From CBDFLA01 sp965248915 (GTDB lineage Bacteria > Pseudomonadota > Alphaproteobacteria > M2410), in contig OZ252216.1 in the NCBI GenBank assembly GCA_965248915.1, forward strand, positions 2,046,001 to 2,110,000: a stretch of DNA of 64,000 bases, given 5' to 3'. Shown here piece by piece: positions 52,250 through 61,234 of this stretch. Position numbers and translations under genes: made by a program. Position 1 is the first letter of the stretch; the number at the start of each line of letters is the position of its first letter. The notes under the pieces are model-generated. The model was not told where the DNA came from. It searched no databases and was given only the letters and a program-made list of their open reading frames with translations.

Positions 52250-54367
52250 ATGAATTGGCGTATTGAATTTGATCCTCTCATACCGTTTCCAAGCATTGTT
52301 GTATTGGCATGCGCTGCCGCCCTGCTGACGTTCATCTTCCTTGCCACGCGCATGAAAGGGACTTGGGTCAGGTTCGCGGCCTATGCACTGTTAGCACTCA
52401 TTTTGATGAACCCCTCCTTGCGCGAAGAAGTCAGAGAACCATCCTCAGATATTGTCGCGGTCGTAGTGGACGAGTCCGCCAGCCAAAACATTGACAGTCG
52501 AGCAGAACGTCGAGATCAAGCCGTTGAGGAACTCCGTCGCCACATTGCAGAGCTAGGCGGCGTCGAAACGCGGATTGTAAGAACCGGGTCAAATGCTGAA
52601 CAAAGCACATCCCTCTCAGACAACCACAAGAGCGGCACGCACCTCTTCAAAGCCCTTCAAGAGAATCTCACCGACGTTCCAAACAACCGGTTGGGCGGTG
52701 TCATTTTCTTAACAGACGGACAAATTCACGACGCACCGAAAAGCGCTGCCGCTATAGGAATTGATGCGCCCATCCACACTATTCTTACCGGTCGCCACGA
52801 CGAAAGAGATCGCAAATTGACAATGACCAAAGCCCCGAGGTTTGGCATCGTCGGACAAACCCTTGAGTTTGTACTGAGGGTCGATGATTTCGGCGTTAAT
52901 CGTCAAAACGAAGCGTCGTTTTCTATTGTCCGGGTGGACATCGCGATTGATGGCGAACCTTTTGCAAGTCACCGCCTGCCGACAGGCGAGGATCAATCCC
53001 TGGAGGTCAACCTCACTCATGGCGGCGAGAGCATCGTGGAGATTTCAGTTGAATCCCTCGACCAAGAACTCACGCTGATCAACAATTCAACGGTTCTGTC
53101 GGTCAACGGCATTCGTGATCGCTTACGCGTTCTTCTGGTGTCCGGTGAACCACATGCCGGTGAACGAACATGGCGCGACCTGCTCAAAGCAGATCCATCT
53201 GTTGACTTAGTGCATTTCACCATTCTGCGCCCGCCGGAAAAGCAAGATGGCACACCGACCAACGAATTGTCCCTCATCGCCTTCCCAACCCGGCAGCTAT
53301 TTTCGCAAAAACTCGAAGAGTTCGATCTGATCATCTTCGACCGCTATCGACGACGCGGTGTTCTGCCCATCATCTACCTCGCCAACATTGCAAGATATGT
53401 TGAAAATGGTGGCGCTTTGCTCGCCGCCGCCGGACCCTCGTTTGCATCGCCCTACAGTCTGTTCAGAACCCCCCTTGCAGAAGTTCTTCCTGCCCGACCT
53501 TCCGGAGAAATTGTTTCTGGAGGTTATCGACCTAAAGTATCAGAACTTGGACTACAGCACCCCGTCACCGCAAACCTAACCGGCGCGAACAGACCCCAAC
53601 CAAATGGCAAATCGAGGCCAGATTGGGGCCGTTGGTTCCGCCTCATTGGCGCGGACCGGTTGTCCGGCGACACTCTCATGACCGGCGCCAAGGGCCGGCC
53701 CTTACTCATATTGGACCACTACGGCGAAGGACGTATTGCTCAGCTCCTCTCAGATCATGCCTGGCTGTGGACCCGTGGCTATGAGGGCGGTGGACCGCAA
53801 GCGGAACTCCTTCGGCGCCTAGCCCACTGGTTGATGAAGGAACCAGAGCTTGAGGAAGAAGACTTGAACGTCCAAGTCGACGGTCGACGTCTCCTCGTGA
53901 CCCGGCAGACTATGGGCCAATCCGTCCCTCTCATTACGACCACAGCTCCGGACGGGCGCGAATACTTGCTGGCACTCGACGAGACACAACCGGGCCGCTG
54001 GACTGGGGAACTCGACGTGGAAGACATTGGACTATACCGCGTAACCGACGGAGATCTCGTGGCCCTAGCAGCGGTGGGTCCTCTCAATCCGAGAGAATTT
54101 GCAGACATCAGAACCACCTCCGAGAAAATGGAACCTTTGGCGCGGGACACGAAGGGCGGCATCTTCTGGATGGCTGACACCGGCGTTCCCAAGGTCAGAA
54201 TGGTCAAACCCGAACGCCGCGCCCGAGGCATATCTTGGCTCGGCATCCGCGAGAACAATCAATACGTGGTCATGGACACACGCAAAGTAACACTCGTGAG
54301 TGCCCCCCTCGCACTCCTGCTCACTCTTGGCTTGTTCTTACTGGCATGGCGCAGGGAAGCCGACTAA
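52250..54367 (+). CDS. Membrane VWA-like protein of the MoxR operon
   Basis: The 705-residue protein has N-terminal helices (FPSIVVLACAAALLTFIFLAT and WVRFAAYALLALILMNPSL), a VWA-like domain (IVAVVVDESASQNIDSRAERRDQAVEELRRHI and GGVIFLTDGQIHD), a class I glutamine-amidotransferase-like region (LRVLLVSGEPHAGERTWRDLL, VENGGALLAAAGPSFAS), and a C-terminal membrane helix (VSAPLALLLTLGLFLLAWR). The DESAS triad is a VWA MIDAS variant. An AGGAGGGG site is 3-4 bases before the ATG. It closes the operon. Confidence 0.87.
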   Translation: MNWRIEFDPLIPFPSIVVLACAAALLTFIFLATRMKGTWVRFAAYALLALILMNPSLREEVREPSSDIVAVVVDESASQNIDSRAERRDQAVEELRRHIAELGGVETRIVRTGSNAEQSTSLSDNHKSGTHLFKALQENLTDVPNNRLGGVIFLTDGQIHDAPKSAAAIGIDAPIHTILTGRHDERDRKLTMTKAPRFGIVGQTLEFVLRVDDFGVNRQNEASFSIVRVDIAIDGEPFASHRLPTGEDQSLEVNLTHGGESIVEISVESLDQELTLINNSTVLSVNGIRDRLRVLLVSGEPHAGERTWRDLLKADPSVDLVHFTILRPPEKQDGTPTNELSLIAFPTRQLFSQKLEEFDLIIFDRYRRRGVLPIIYLANIARYVENGGALLAAAGPSFASPYSLFRTPLAEVLPARPSGEIVSGGYRPKVSELGLQHPVTANLTGANRPQPNGKSRPDWGRWFRLIGADRLSGDTLMTGAKGRPLLILDHYGEGRIAQLLSDHAWLWTRGYEGGGPQAELLRRLAHWLMKEPELEEEDLNVQVDGRRLLVTRQTMGQSVPLITTTAPDGREYLLALDETQPGRWTGELDVEDIGLYRVTDGDLVALAAVGPLNPREFADIRTTSEKMEPLARDTKGGIFWMADTGVPKVRMVKPERRARGISWLGIRENNQYVVMDTRKVTLVSAPLALLLTLGLFLLAWRREAD

Positions 54368-54373
54368 TTCGAC

Positions 54374-54865
54374 TCATTTCAATCGGCTTGTCGCGGGCCC
54401 ACAGAGTTTATCGAGGGGGTCTTCACTCAGAGACAGGCCAAGCAAACGATTTGGATCGACGGGACCCGGAAAAGTGACTTGCCCCGTTGACAGTCTCTGA
54501 AATCCAACACGTCCATAGTAAGGCTCATCCCCAACTAAGACTATCGCCCGATGCTTGTTCTTACCGCAAGCATCAATGCCTGCTCTCAGAAGATCAAGGC
54601 CTATGCCCGTCCCGTGTCGCTCTGGGTCTACTGCCAAGGGGCCTAAAAGCAAGGCCTCTTGCAGTCCAACCCAAATTGGCGAAAAACGGATTGAGCCCAG
54701 AATCTGATCCTCGCTCACAGCAACATGGCTGAGCGTCGCAAGGGGTTCACAACCCTCCCGCAAACGGTACGCAGACAAGGCATACCGGCCAGGCCCAAGA
54801 GCAAGCTCGTGAAGCGCCAAGATTGCAGCCCTTTCTCCGGGCTGCTCATTACGAATTTGATACAT
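54374..54865 (-). CDS. GNAT-family N-acetyltransferase
   Basis: From ATG 54865 the protein is 163 residues: MYQIRNEQPGERAAILALHELALGPGRYALSAYRLREGCEPLATLSHVAVSEDQILGSIRFSPI, then LLGPLAVDPERHGTGIGLDLLRAGIDACGKNKHRAIVLVGDEPYYGRVGFQRLSTGQVTFPGPVDPNRLLGLSL. The R/H-x-x-G-x-G acetyl-CoA loop is present as RHGTGIG. This form with the C-terminal PVDPNRLLGLSL is like the YhbS group. The frame extends to 54913, but with no family sequence. It converges with the MoxR operon end. Confidence 0.88.
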   Translation of the reverse strand: MYQIRNEQPGERAAILALHELALGPGRYALSAYRLREGCEPLATLSHVAVSEDQILGSIRFSPIWVGLQEALLLGPLAVDPERHGTGIGLDLLRAGIDACGKNKHRAIVLVGDEPYYGRVGFQRLSTGQVTFPGPVDPNRLLGLSLSEDPLDKLCGPATSRLK

Positions 54866-55127
54866 GGAATTTCCCAACGATAACGACAACACAAAACAAT
54901 TCGACCACGCCAAACACCTCGCATGGAGGATTCAGCGGAACAGGCTCATTATCGTCGTCGCAAATGCAGGTTCATCTCGCTCGGAGCTTTCTCAAACATT
55001 GGGTCCGCGCTCACTATCACGGTCACACCGGGCGGTCCATGACAAATTTCACGCGAAAGGTCTGGCCCAAAGCGCTCTTGTCCGTTAGCCTTTTGTCGGA
55101 AAAGCTCTCAAAAGAAAGGGAATTCTC

Positions 55128-56045
55128 ATGGGTGAGATGGAAGGAAAAGTCGTACTTGTCACAGGCGCTGCACGAGGTATCGGCAAAGAAAGCGCGCTCA
55201 TTGCCGCCAGAGAGGGCGCAAAAGTCGTCGTCAACGATCTGGGCGGGTCTGTTTCCGGCGATGACGTTGGTGCCGCCGGCCCCGCACAAGAGGTCGTCGA
55301 TGAAATCAAAGCAGCCGGTGGTGAGGCTGTTGCCAACTCTGATTCTGTCTCTGAAATGAGCGGCGCAAAGAATATGGTCGAACAAGCGCTCGACACATTC
55401 GGTGGGTTACACTCGGTAATCTCCCCCGCCGGTATTCTCCGAGACACGATGTTCCACAAAATGTCAGATGAAGATTGGCACGCTGTGATCAATGTTCACT
55501 TGAACGGCTCATATAATGTGACCCGTGCCGCGATCAATCACTTCCGCGAGCAAGAAGAAGGCAATTTCGTTCTTTTCACCTCCACGTCGGGCCTGATTGG
55601 AAACATTGGCCAGGCAAATTACGCCGCTGCAAAAATGGGCATCGCCGGTCTGTCTCGCATCATCGCCATGGAGGGCATTCGAAAAAATGTGCGCTCTAAC
55701 ATTATTGCACCGTTTGCCTGGACGCGCATGATTGCCACAATCCCAATTAAGGATGAAGCATCCGCAGCGCGTGTCGAGAGGATGAAAAACGCCATGAGAC
55801 CGGATCAAGTTGGCCAAGTCGCCGTTGGTCTCGCTGCAGGTCGCGCCAAAGACGTGACCGGTCAGATATTTGCCGTGCGTGGCAATGAAATCTTCCTTAT
55901 GAGCCAACCAAGGCCCGTCAGAGGCATGGCACGGCTCGAAGGATGGTCGCCGACAAGCATAATCGATCATGCCTTCCCAGCCATGCAGCCCGACATGTAT
56001 GATGCTGGCGCAACCGCATCGGTGTTTTCCTGGGAGCCGGTTTAA
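55128..56045 (+). CDS. SDR-family 3-hydroxyacyl-CoA dehydrogenase-like protein
   Basis: A 305-residue SDR similar to the dehydrogenase part of peroxisomal multifunctional enzyme 2: VVLVTGAARGIGKESALIAAREGAKVVVNDLGGSVSGDDVGAAGPAQEVVDEIKAAGGEAVANSDSVS, then catalytic Ser in VLFTSTSGLIGNIGQANYAAAKMGIAGLSR, and a C-terminal extension VRGNEIFLMSQPRPVRGMARLEGWSPTSIIDH. The N-D-L-G-G segment with the insert is diagnostic of that group. AAAGGGAA precedes the ATG. It probably serves beta-oxidation of branched or sterol-type acyl-CoA. Confidence 0.9.
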   Translation: MGEMEGKVVLVTGAARGIGKESALIAAREGAKVVVNDLGGSVSGDDVGAAGPAQEVVDEIKAAGGEAVANSDSVSEMSGAKNMVEQALDTFGGLHSVISPAGILRDTMFHKMSDEDWHAVINVHLNGSYNVTRAAINHFREQEEGNFVLFTSTSGLIGNIGQANYAAAKMGIAGLSRIIAMEGIRKNVRSNIIAPFAWTRMIATIPIKDEASAARVERMKNAMRPDQVGQVAVGLAAGRAKDVTGQIFAVRGNEIFLMSQPRPVRGMARLEGWSPTSIIDHAFPAMQPDMYDAGATASVFSWEPV

Positions 56046-56066
56046 CCACAGCAAAGGACCGGGTCC

Positions 56067-56726
56067 TTGTTCGATCTCGTCATCTTCGATTGCGACGGAA
56101 CCTTGACGGAAAGCGAAATTCTCGCATCCAGAGTCGAGTCCAAATTGCTAGAAGGATACGGTGTGCACTTGACGCCGGAGGAAGTGACCAACCTCTATTC
56201 CGGCGTTGGTGGGTCCAACATGTGCGTCGACATTAAAGCGAGGTTTGGTGTCGACTTGCCCTCTGACTTCGTCGATCAAGTGGAGCAAGGCATCATGTCG
56301 CGCGCTGACCAGGAACTGGAAGCCGTCAAACACGCCCATGAGGTTTTGGACACCCTGGCGAAGGAGTTCTGTGTTGCGTCGAACAGCGGCCCCTCCTGGA
56401 TTGAGGAAACCCTAAAGTCCGTGGACTTGTGGAAATTTGTTTCAGGAAAAACCTACTCCGCGCATCAAGTCGACCGTTCAAAACCGGCGCCAGACCTCTT
56501 TCTCTTTGCCGCATCACAATCAAGCGTCGACCCAGGAAGGTGCCTGGTCGTTGAAGATAGTGAAGCCGGTGTCGCAGGCGCCGTCGCAGCGGGCATGTCG
56601 GTAATCGGATTCCACGGCGCAAAACACTGTACGCCAGCAAGAGCTGATGCCCTGCGTGATGCTGGCGCGCATCGTCTGTCAAATGACTTACGACATGTCT
56701 TGCAATGGGCGGAGGACGGTTGGTGA
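56067..56726 (+). CDS. HAD-family phosphatase, beta-phosphoglucomutase-like
   Basis: The 219-residue protein has the HAD subfamily IA layout: nucleophile motif VIFDCDGTLTESE (Asp8, Asp10), a helical cap, motif II CVASNSGPSWIEETL, motif III Lys in DRSKPAPDLFLFAA, and motif IV CLVVEDSEAGVAGAVAAGM. The substrate could be a sugar phosphate or phosphoglycolate. The start is a TTG with AAAGGACC ahead; it is 21 bp after the SDR stop. Its end overlaps the next gene, so the three may be one operon. Confidence 0.9.
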   Translation: MFDLVIFDCDGTLTESEILASRVESKLLEGYGVHLTPEEVTNLYSGVGGSNMCVDIKARFGVDLPSDFVDQVEQGIMSRADQELEAVKHAHEVLDTLAKEFCVASNSGPSWIEETLKSVDLWKFVSGKTYSAHQVDRSKPAPDLFLFAASQSSVDPGRCLVVEDSEAGVAGAVAAGMSVIGFHGAKHCTPARADALRDAGAHRLSNDLRHVLQWAEDGW

Positions 56727-57139
56727 GCACCCAAGACTCCTATTCCGTCCAAATCTCAGCATCAGCAGAGACCCTGTGGGCTTTGCTTCAATTGGAAAGG
56801 GACGACCCTAGAAGATTCGACGATGAAATTTCCGCGTTCGAAATTCTCGAAAATGGCGATGGCGGACTGACGCGAAAGATTACGAGGCAGTCCCAATCCT
56901 GGAACGAAGAAGTCAAATTGACCGCAGACACATTGTTGGCCGAACACAAACGAACCTTCGAAGATGGAAGTGTGATGATGCTCATCCACCAACTCGCCCC
57001 ATCAAGCAGTGTGTGTGATCTTAATCTCGCGTCCACCTGGGACCGGTCACAGGACAGCGACGAGATCGCACAAAGCCTTCAAGCGCTCGAACAGAGAGCA
57101 ATAACAATAAAAAATTTGGCAGAGGCCATCGAACAATAA
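56723..57139 (+). CDS. SRPBCC-like hypothetical protein
   Basis: From GTG 56723, with GGAGG eight bases ahead and overlapping the HAD stop, the protein is 138 residues: VSTQDSYSVQISASAETLWALLQLERDDPRRFDDEISAFEILENGDGGLTRKITRQSQSWNEEVKLTADTLLAEHKRTFEDGSVMMLIHQLAPSSSVCDLNLASTWD. The ISASAETLWALL start, the alternating strands and the long C-terminal helix (LQALEQRAITIKNLAEAI) suggest a START/SRPBCC ligand-binding fold. The ligand is unknown. Confidence 0.65.
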   Translation: MSTQDSYSVQISASAETLWALLQLERDDPRRFDDEISAFEILENGDGGLTRKITRQSQSWNEEVKLTADTLLAEHKRTFEDGSVMMLIHQLAPSSSVCDLNLASTWDRSQDSDEIAQSLQALEQRAITIKNLAEAIEQ

Positions 57140-57171
57140 TCGAGCAAGAAGCTCAACAAGGAGGGAATAGT

Positions 57172-58605
57172 ATGAGTGAGTTTTCAGAATTTGGTGACTA
57201 TGACGCCCTCGGGCTTGCAGAACTTGTCAAGAACAAGGACGTATCCGCAACCGAGCTCTTGAATGAGTCCATTGAAAGGGTTGAGAAGCTCAATCCATCC
57301 CTTAATGCGGTCACCATCAAAAACTATGATGAAGCTCGGGCACAAATTGACGCAGGCCTTCCAGACGGTCCCTTCAAAGGCGTCCCCTTCCTTCTCAAAG
57401 ATCTCCACCTTCTCCTCAAAGGGACGGTGACGACGTCAAGCTGCAAACTGTTTGAAAACTTTGTCGCCGAGTATGATTCCACCATGGTCGCAAGATACAA
57501 ACAGGCAGGCCTGGTCCTCTTTGGCAAAACCAACACACCTGAATTTGGTCTGACAACGACCACCGAGCCCGCTCTCTTTGGGCCCTGCCGAAACCCTTGG
57601 AACACGGAGCATTCGACCGGCGGTTCGAGCGGTGGTGCTGGCGCAGTTGTTGCGGCGCGGGTTTCTCCAATGGCAAATGCCAGCGACGGCGGCGGGTCCA
57701 TTCGCATTCCCGCCTCCGCCTGCGGCGTCTTCGGCATGAAACCGACCAGGGGGCGCACACCCATGGGCCCGGACAAATCGGAAGGCTGGAACGGATGTTC
57801 CATCAGCCATGCCGTATCACTTAGTGTTCGTGACAACGCCGCCCTTCTCGACGCTGTTACTGGGCCTGAAGCGGGAGATGCTTATATTCTACCAAACGCC
57901 GAGCGACCATTTCTAGACGAAGTCTCGACCGAACCTGGCAAACTGAAAATTGGGTTTTCCACCAAAGCCCCCAATGGTGTTCCCGTCGACCCAGAGTGCG
58001 TAAGGGCCGTCGAAGTGGCGGTTAAGCTCTTGGAAGATCTCGGGCATCACGTTGAAGAAACGTCCCCTGAATTTGACAATGTCGCTCTCAACGGAGCGTT
58101 CGTCACATTCATCGCCGGCCATACGGCCGCGGTCGTCGAAACCCGTGCAGAGCAATTAGGCCGAGAGCTCACCCCCGATGATCTTGAGGTAAACACATGG
58201 GCTATGGCCCAAGCGGCCAAGAACGGCACGCTGGCTGACTACGCCAAAGCTCAGGCGGTCTGGCAAAAAGAAATCAGAAAGGTTGGAAAATTCTTCCAAT
58301 CCTTAGACGCCTTCATTCAGCCCGTCTTGGCACAACCACCACTTCCTCTCGGCACACTCAACATGAATTCACAAGACCTGGATGCCTATGTGGAGACCAT
58401 CACGGCTTACTCACCGATGACCTCACTCTACAATCTCACTGGCCAACCTTCGATGTCGGTCCCTTTGCATTGGACCGATGAGGGACTGCCAGTTGGCACG
58501 ATGATCACAAGCCGATTTGGAGATGAAGCAACGCTATACAGATTGGCTGGCCAATTGGAACGCGTCCAACCTTGGGCAGAGCGTCGTCCACCCGTCTGCA
58601 TTTAG
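57172..58605 (+). CDS. Amidase signature family enzyme
   Basis: The 477-residue protein is an amidase-signature hydrolase with the Ser-cisSer-Lys triad: Lys76 in PFLLKDLHLLLKG, cis-Ser153 in STGGSSGGAGAVVAARVSP, and nucleophile Ser176 in ASDGGGSIRIPASACGVFGMKPTRGRTPMGP. The C-terminal part ends LYNLTGQPSMSVPLHWTDEGLPVGTMITSRFGDEATLYRLAGQLE. Substrates may be aryl or acyl amides such as 6-aminohexanoate cyclic dimers. It is not GatA, since it stands alone without gatB/gatC. It is 32 bp after the SRPBCC gene. Confidence 0.92.
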   Translation: MSEFSEFGDYDALGLAELVKNKDVSATELLNESIERVEKLNPSLNAVTIKNYDEARAQIDAGLPDGPFKGVPFLLKDLHLLLKGTVTTSSCKLFENFVAEYDSTMVARYKQAGLVLFGKTNTPEFGLTTTTEPALFGPCRNPWNTEHSTGGSSGGAGAVVAARVSPMANASDGGGSIRIPASACGVFGMKPTRGRTPMGPDKSEGWNGCSISHAVSLSVRDNAALLDAVTGPEAGDAYILPNAERPFLDEVSTEPGKLKIGFSTKAPNGVPVDPECVRAVEVAVKLLEDLGHHVEETSPEFDNVALNGAFVTFIAGHTAAVVETRAEQLGRELTPDDLEVNTWAMAQAAKNGTLADYAKAQAVWQKEIRKVGKFFQSLDAFIQPVLAQPPLPLGTLNMNSQDLDAYVETITAYSPMTSLYNLTGQPSMSVPLHWTDEGLPVGTMITSRFGDEATLYRLAGQLERVQPWAERRPPVCI

Positions 58606-58613
58606 TCGCATCA

Positions 58614-59102
58614 CTACCAGTCGAAGCGCTTTTCAACCTCGCCGCGATACTCCCGCAACCGCGTCTGGGTCCCTTCTCCAACGCCACTGGGGAGGTCGTC
58701 AAAGGTGAAGAAACCCCACTCAGCGATTTCTGCGTTGGGTCGCGGGTTGTGGACAAATTCGCGAACCACGAACAAGGCAACGTGATCAGATCGGTACCCA
58801 AATGAATTGGAATAAAGGCCAAAAAGCTCCGCAGTGACAGTGGGGCGAACTCCAACCTCTTCTTTGAGCTCCCGATGGAGACCATCGAGCACACTCTCGC
58901 GGCGCTTGACGCCACCGCCAGGAAAGAACCAACCAGGCAAATAAGTGTGGCGAACCAGGAGCACGCGGTTGTCAGTATCCAGGATCAGCCCCCTCACCCC
59001 CAAGCTCAAGGGGCGGCGGAAAAAACGATAGGCCAACCGCACCGGTTCTATGGTTCTGTATCCGACATTTACCAGAATATGGCTCAAGCGCCGTTCAGAC
59101 AT
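58614..59102 (-). CDS. Nudix hydrolase
   Basis: From ATG 59102, with AGGGAAAT ahead, it is 162 residues. An N-terminal helix (LSHILVNVGYRTIEPVRLAYRFFRRPLSLGVRGLILDTDNRVLLVRHTYLPGWFFPGGG) leads to the Nudix box GGGVKRRESVLDGLHRELKEEVGV, then LFGLYSNSFGYRSDHVALFVVREF and EIAEWGFFTFDDLPSGVGEGTQTRLREY. The NTERM helix plus P-G-W-x-x-P-G-G-G start is typical of a clade with unknown substrate. Convergent with the amidase (8-bp gap). Confidence 0.9.
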   Translation of the reverse strand: MSERRLSHILVNVGYRTIEPVRLAYRFFRRPLSLGVRGLILDTDNRVLLVRHTYLPGWFFPGGGVKRRESVLDGLHRELKEEVGVRPTVTAELFGLYSNSFGYRSDHVALFVVREFVHNPRPNAEIAEWGFFTFDDLPSGVGEGTQTRLREYRGEVEKRFDW

Positions 59103-59227
59103 GAAAGATTTCCCTGAAATCATGCGCATACGTCTGACTTGTATACGAAATACTAACCAACTCTTACATAAAATCCCTGCAGAAATGAGACGGGCTCAGT
59201 ATGCCCAAACCATGATTTGATTGCGAT

Positions 59228-59839
59228 ATGTTCGGTAAAAAATCTGCGTCTGAGTCTGAGAAGGGTCGCTTTTGGGGAAAAGTGAACGATCCAACTGTGA
59301 GTGTCGATACCAAAGCAGGGATCGACCGCGCTCTCAAATTCGCCAAATCAGATCCGGTCCCTATCGAGACCGAAGCAAAGAAAACCGTTCGCGAAGCTTT
59401 GCGTCTTCTTGAGATGGCAGCAATGGGAATTGACGCCATCAATGAAAACCTTCGTGAAGCGCGTACTTATGCGGAAATGGCCAAGATGGTCGAGCCGCAA
59501 GAACGCACAAAGCTCGAACAGAAGTTCGACGAACATTGTGACAGGATCGACGACATCGTCGCTAACTCCTCGACCGATGGGCAATGCTTGCTCGACGGCG
59601 GCAATCACAATCTACAGGTTCCCCTCACCGGCAAAGCGAATTCCCTCTTCGTCATTCGCATCGTCAATGCAACGAAGTCTGGTCTTTCACTTCCTGTCGC
59701 TGAAGGTAAGTTCGAAACAGAAGAAGGCGTCCTGGAAATACTGACCCAAGTTGATCAGGCGTTGGAACGCGTTGAACACATCGCCGCAATGTATTGCGCA
59801 AATGCAGCAGCCTTAGCCGATCATTACGACAAGCTCTAA
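59228..59839 (+). CDS. Short flagellin-like hypothetical protein
   Basis: The 203-residue protein has no signal peptide. Residues 50-125 form a long helix and loop (VREALRLLEMAAMGIDAINENLREARTYAEMAKMVEPQERTKLEQKFDEHCDRIDDIVANSSTDGQCLLDGG) very like the flagellin D1 segment, in which DRI-x-N-x-T-x-F/D-G-x-x-LLDG is diagnostic. The C-terminus (VLEILTQVDQALERVEHIAAMYCANAAALADHY) could be the partner helix. The middle (VPLTGKANSLFVIRIVNATKSGLSL) replaces D1 beta. Flagellar genes are absent nearby, and the ribosome site is weak. The link to flagellin is from pattern only. Confidence 0.55.
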   Translation: MFGKKSASESEKGRFWGKVNDPTVSVDTKAGIDRALKFAKSDPVPIETEAKKTVREALRLLEMAAMGIDAINENLREARTYAEMAKMVEPQERTKLEQKFDEHCDRIDDIVANSSTDGQCLLDGGNHNLQVPLTGKANSLFVIRIVNATKSGLSLPVAEGKFETEEGVLEILTQVDQALERVEHIAAMYCANAAALADHYDKL

Positions 59840-59905
59840 GCACGTCTTAATAGCCACAACACAATCAATGCGTTATGTTTCCTGACAGCAGATCAGGAGG
59901 ACAGT

Positions 59906-60781
59906 GTGAGCGATCTAAACGCATCAAGTGGCAATGAAGATCAAATAGAATTTTGGAACGGCGAAACCGGCGAACAATGGGCCGACAATAGCGATAGCCA
60001 AGACAGGATGCTTAGACCCCTCGGGCGCGCCGCCATAAAACATGCGAGACCGAGGTCAGGAGAATCCGCGTTAGACATTGGTTGCGGGTGCGGTGATACC
60101 TCCTTGGACCTCATGACATCGGTTGGCAAAACCGGCCGCGTCATGGGAGTGGATGTCTCGAAACCCATGACCGACAAAGCAAGAGAACGCGCCAATGCGT
60201 TGCCGCCAGAACTGAGATCAAGAATCTCTTTTGAAGTCGCAGACGCGAGCACTTTTGAGTTTCAACCCGCGACCCAGGATCTTCTCTTTTCCCGTTTCGG
60301 CATCATGTTCTTCCACGATCCGGTCACTGCTTTCGCCCATATGCGCAGTGCGCTCAAACCTCGCGGTCGTTTGACTTTTGTTTGTTGGAGAGCGGTTGCC
60401 GACAATGATTGGGTTCGTCTGCCCATGTCTGCGGCCTTCGATCATGTCGACCGGCCAGAGGCCCAAGATCCAACAGCACCTGGTCCATTTGCTTTTCAAG
60501 ATGTTGACTACGTGTCAAATCTACTGACACAAGTCGGCTACAGAGAGGTCGAACTCAACCCCTTCGATCCTGACATGATTGTGGAGTCAAAAGGCGGCCC
60601 AGAAGAGGCTGTAAACTTTCTGATTGATCGTGGCCCATTGGTCCGGCTGTTGAAAGACACACCGCCAGAGGTGATTGAAAAGGTGAAGCAGTCGATTTCA
60701 GAAACCATTAACCCACACTACAAGAACGACCAAGTGAATCTCAAAGGGGGTTGCTGGATCGTCTCGGCCAACAATCCTTGA
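59906..60781 (+). CDS. Class I SAM-dependent methyltransferase
   Basis: The 291-residue protein is a UbiE/COQ5-like methyltransferase: IEFWNGETGEQWADNSDSQDRMLRPLGRAAIKHARPRSGESALDIGCGCGDTSLDLMTSVGKTGRVMGVDVSKPMTDKARERA, then VADASTFEFQPATQDLLFSRFGIMFFHDPVTAFAHMRSALKPRGRLTFVCWR. The F-W-N start is typical of a small-molecule/lipid group. The substrate is unknown. The GTG has AGGAGGACAGT immediately before it. Confidence 0.87.
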   Translation: MSDLNASSGNEDQIEFWNGETGEQWADNSDSQDRMLRPLGRAAIKHARPRSGESALDIGCGCGDTSLDLMTSVGKTGRVMGVDVSKPMTDKARERANALPPELRSRISFEVADASTFEFQPATQDLLFSRFGIMFFHDPVTAFAHMRSALKPRGRLTFVCWRAVADNDWVRLPMSAAFDHVDRPEAQDPTAPGPFAFQDVDYVSNLLTQVGYREVELNPFDPDMIVESKGGPEEAVNFLIDRGPLVRLLKDTPPEVIEKVKQSISETINPHYKNDQVNLKGGCWIVSANNP

Positions 60782-60900
60782 ATTAGTAGGCCCTCCGGGT
60801 CACGCCAGCAATTCAATTCAATTTCATGAGCCTTGTTTAACGCAACACAAACCAGCATCAGCGACCCTACATTCGAACCCCAAACCAGCGAGGAATTCGA

Positions 60901-61143
60901 ATGCGAACCTTTGCTCTTTCTCTCTTCGTCATGGCGATCCTGACAGGTTGCTTGGCGGTAAGCGCGGTCAAAACCACGGGCAAAGTGGCTGGCGCTGCAG
61001 CAGGCGTGGCCATTGGCACGACCGGCAAAGTGGTCAAAGGGTCCATCTCTCTCGTCACATCCGATGATGAAGATGAAAAACCAGCCGATAATGATGCTGA
61101 TGAGGACGTCCAAAATACCAAACCCTCAGAAATCGACGCCTAA
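60901..61143 (+). CDS. Small lipoprotein
   Basis: This 80-residue protein has a lipoprotein signal MRTFALSLFVMAILTGC with lipobox Leu-Thr-Gly-Cys17, followed by a Gly/Ala/Val-rich stretch (VKTTGKVAGAAAGVAIGTTGKVVKGSI) with two T-T/T-G-K-V repeats, and an acidic tail rich in Asp and Glu. The repeat looks like a small amphipathic or membrane-inserting glycine zipper. No family is assigned. GAGGAATTC precedes the ATG. The upstream gap from the methyltransferase is 119 bp. Confidence 0.7.
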   Translation: MRTFALSLFVMAILTGCLAVSAVKTTGKVAGAAAGVAIGTTGKVVKGSISLVTSDDEDEKPADNDADEDVQNTKPSEIDA

Positions 61144-61234
61144 TCGTCCTTATTCCTCTCGCATTTCCTCAAAATCATTCTAATATGCAAATAGTGACAC
61201 AGGCGTCATGAATTGACCATTTGGAGGAAAAAAG

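Noticed and set aside
54864..55088. 74-codon plus-strand frame between the GNAT and SDR genes
   Set aside because: No ribosome site or family similarity, and it overlaps the start of the GNAT gene. The region is more likely the SDR promoter and leader.
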